From positions 23,742 through 29,691 of the forward strand of contig DAWM01000011.1 of the NCBI GenBank assembly GCA_002505945.1: a stretch of 5,950 bases of DNA, given 5' to 3'. This DNA is from Candidatus Woesearchaeota archaeon UBA119 (GTDB lineage: Archaea > Nanobdellota > Nanobdellia > Woesearchaeales > UBA119). The position numbers were made by a program, and so were the translations under genes. Of the stretch, positions 5,451 through 5,950 are shown one piece after another; position 1 is the stretch's first letter; every line of letters starts with the position of its first letter. The notes under the pieces were generated by a model. That model had not been told where the DNA came from. It saw only the letters and a list, made by a program, of their open reading frames with translations, and made no database searches.

Positions 5451-5950
5451 ATGGGTAAAAGAATCATAGCACAAAAAAGGGGATCTGGTTCCCCCAAGTA
5501 TAGAAAGCCCGGCTTTAACTTCAAGGCAGCAGCAAAATACATTCATGTGTCTGCTGGTCAGGAGGTTCAGGGCGAAGTGTTAGATATCTTTAGATGCAGA
5601 GCTCATACCTCTCCTATTGCTCAAATATCAGTTAATGGGAAAATAGTGCATCATATAGCTCCAGAAGGGGTATACGTAGGTCAAAAATTGAAGTATTCCT
5701 TTGATGATAAAAAAGCCACAAACGGTAATGTGTTGCCCTTAAAGTATGTCCCTGAGGGAAGTTTAGTCTTTAATATTGAAGCTGTTCCAGGGGATGGCGG
5801 TAAGATGGTAAGGGCTTCAGGTACATTTGCTAGGGTTGTTTCCAAATCAAATAAGTTTGTTGTTGTGGTGCTTCCATCTAAAAAGGAGAAAAGGTTTGAT
5901 CCTAACTGCAGGGCTACGATTGGAGTAGTGGCTGGGGGGGGGAGGGGGGG
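5451..5950 (+). CDS. rpl2: Large-subunit ribosomal protein uL2 (L2), 3' truncated by window edge
   Basis: The first 166 residues of uL2, a universally conserved protein needed for subunit association and peptidyl transfer. Visible features are MGKRIIAQKRGSGSPKYR (1-18), the OB-fold segment GEVLDIF...TSPIAQI (41-59), IAPEGVYVGQ (69-78), GNVLPLKYVPEGSLVFNIE (92-110), PGDGGKMVRASGTFA (113-127) and NCRATIGVVAGGGR (152-165). Archaeal uL2 is about 235-245 residues, so roughly a third is missing, including the conserved histidine region near the C-terminus. The order L3-L4-L23-L2 is the archaeal S10 operon order; S19 would be expected next. The frame is intact to the end, though the last codons fall in an extreme G-run whose final bases may be unreliable. 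Confidence 0.96.
   Translation, partial: MGKRIIAQKRGSGSPKYRKPGFNFKAAAKYIHVSAGQEVQGEVLDIFRCRAHTSPIAQISVNGKIVHHIAPEGVYVGQKLKYSFDDKKATNGNVLPLKYVPEGSLVFNIEAVPGDGGKMVRASGTFARVVSKSNKFVVVVLPSKKEKRFDPNCRATIGVVAGGGRG
5934..5950. repeat. G-run (nine G, A, seven G) at the window end
   Basis: Nine G residues, one A and seven G residues occupy the end of the window. In frame they read as Gly-Gly-Gly-Arg-Gly, and the first four residues match the conserved uL2 motif AGGGR. The first part is therefore probably genuine, while the last seven G residues cannot be confirmed by conservation. Confidence 0.8.

Noticed and set aside
5352..5546. Antisense frame across the rpl23-rpl2 junction
   Set aside because: Overlaps both genes, with no start signal or recognisable product.
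1..5950. Mobile element, CRISPR array or defence system
   Set aside because: No transposase, integrase, terminal inverted repeats or regularly spaced repeats are visible. All confident genes are housekeeping genes in the expected arrangement.

Overview
The window is an archaeal chromosomal segment, and all confident genes lie on the + strand. The ribosomal genes run uL3-uL4-uL23-uL2, the archaeal S10-operon order, and the proteins are of archaeal type. Arginine is written mostly as AGA/AGG. The aldolase is the archaeal class I (DhnA-type) form. The most informative marker is a single-chain DNA primase in which a PriS-like catalytic module is joined to the iron-sulfur domain of PriL. Such compact primases are known from Nanoarchaeum equitans and, as I recall, from other DPANN archaea. 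I infer a DPANN-type archaeon (Woesearchaeota/Pacearchaeota/Nanoarchaeota-like), but no lineage can be fixed from this window alone.

Layout. (1) Bases 1-1209 are a two-gene central carbon unit: the C-terminal end of phosphoenolpyruvate synthase (ppsA), then after a 10-nt gap class I fructose-1,6-bisphosphate aldolase. (2) Bases 1210-1303 are a short spacer with a TATA-like box about 26 nt before the next ATG, suggesting a leaderless transcript. (3) Bases 1304-3040 encode the fused primase, which carries an eight-cysteine zinc-ribbon insertion and a lysine-rich tail. (4) Bases 3041-3322 are a non-coding spacer with candidate TATA boxes, a perfect 10-bp inverted repeat with a 3-nt loop, and several competing complementary segments. 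(5) Bases 3323-5950 hold rpl3, rpl4, rpl23 and the 5' part of rpl2, tightly packed and probably one operon. The window ends inside rpl2 in an extreme G-run.

How the genes relate. PpsA makes PEP from pyruvate and the aldolase joins triose phosphates, so the first pair points to gluconeogenic flux or reversible glycolysis. The primase supplies RNA/DNA primers for replication. The ribosomal cluster makes core large-subunit proteins around the peptidyl-transferase centre and exit tunnel. Three separate transcription units are likely. The parts most worth a second look are the primase architecture and the structured-looking spacer before rpl3.
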